A DNA stretch of 5,844 nt from Chthoniobacterales bacterium (lineage in GTDB: Bacteria; Verrucomicrobiota; Verrucomicrobiia; Chthoniobacterales; UBA10450). Numbering within the stretch: the stretch's first letter is position 1; each line of letters begins with the position of its first letter. This document shows, piece by piece, positions 5,822-5,844 of this stretch. A model generated the notes under the pieces. The model was not told the DNA's origin. It did not search any database and saw only the letters and a program-made list of their open reading frames with translations. The position numbers were made by a program, and so were the translations under genes. The stretch is taken from positions 1-5,844 of the forward strand of contig JACCXL010000325.1 in NCBI GenBank assembly GCA_013697015.1, in the 5' to 3' direction.

Positions 5822-5844
5822 TGAATCACGCCTATACAAGAACG

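Larger units (their letters stand above)
5750..5844. other. Palindrome-rich non-coding region after folC
   Basis: No gene is supported here. Apart from the two large hairpins, shorter inverted repeats nearly fill the stretch: CTTCGAAG (5762-5769), GCTCC-GG-GGAGC (5769-5780) and CGTGA-A-TCACG (5820-5830). The small ones could each be chance, but their end-to-end arrangement is unusual. The region is cut by the window edge. Confidence 0.6.

Noticed and set aside
5746..5844. An open frame from an ATG overlapping the folC stop (ATGA), running to the window end (33 codons)
   Set aside because: It runs through the hairpins, its composition (many Ala and Arg) follows from the GC-rich repeats, and no family is recognisable. 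Sequence beyond the edge would be needed to accept it.

Overview
The window reads as a gene-dense piece of a bacterial chromosome. The best guess for the organism is a Verrucomicrobiota member, perhaps Chthoniobacterales-like. That guess rests on the style of AccD (SGGARMYEG and ETTHQDLPEGF), the overlapping accD-folC pair, the tlyA-nadK pair and the near absence of Shine-Dalgarno sequences. No 16S rRNA is present, so the placement is an inference.

The left half (1-2072) is a minus-strand operon read right to left. It begins with an 86-residue protein of unknown function, followed by a decayed remnant of bioA (biotin synthesis). Next come tlyA (a 2'-O-methyltransferase for ribosomal RNA) and nadK (NAD kinase), which runs off the left edge within its last few codons. 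All junctions overlap or abut: the small gene and the bioA start share 8 bp, the bioA tail stops 7 bp before tlyA, and tlyA and nadK overlap by 25 bp. nadK is the only gene with a clear Shine-Dalgarno sequence, and that sequence lies inside the end of tlyA.

The right half (2099-5749) is a plus-strand operon. It carries a CPBP/Abi-type membrane protease, a ComF-family phosphoribosyltransferase, accD (carboxyltransferase beta subunit of acetyl-CoA carboxylase) and folC (folylpolyglutamate/dihydrofolate synthase). Junctions are a 20 bp overlap, a 3 bp gap and a 4 bp GTGA overlap. Only 26 bp separate the two divergent start codons (2072 and 2099). After folC (5750-5844) there is a dense run of inverted repeats dominated by two strong neighbouring hairpins.

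The genes serve core metabolism: NADP supply, ribosome modification, fatty-acid initiation and folate. The most informative find is the bioA remnant. Its start, active-site lysine block and C-terminal tail survive, but about 250 residues between the first two and roughly 100 between the last two are gone. This points to loss of one biotin-synthesis step in a lineage that still encodes a biotin-dependent carboxylase next door. I saw no mobile element, CRISPR array, tRNA or rRNA, and no convincing new defence or other system.
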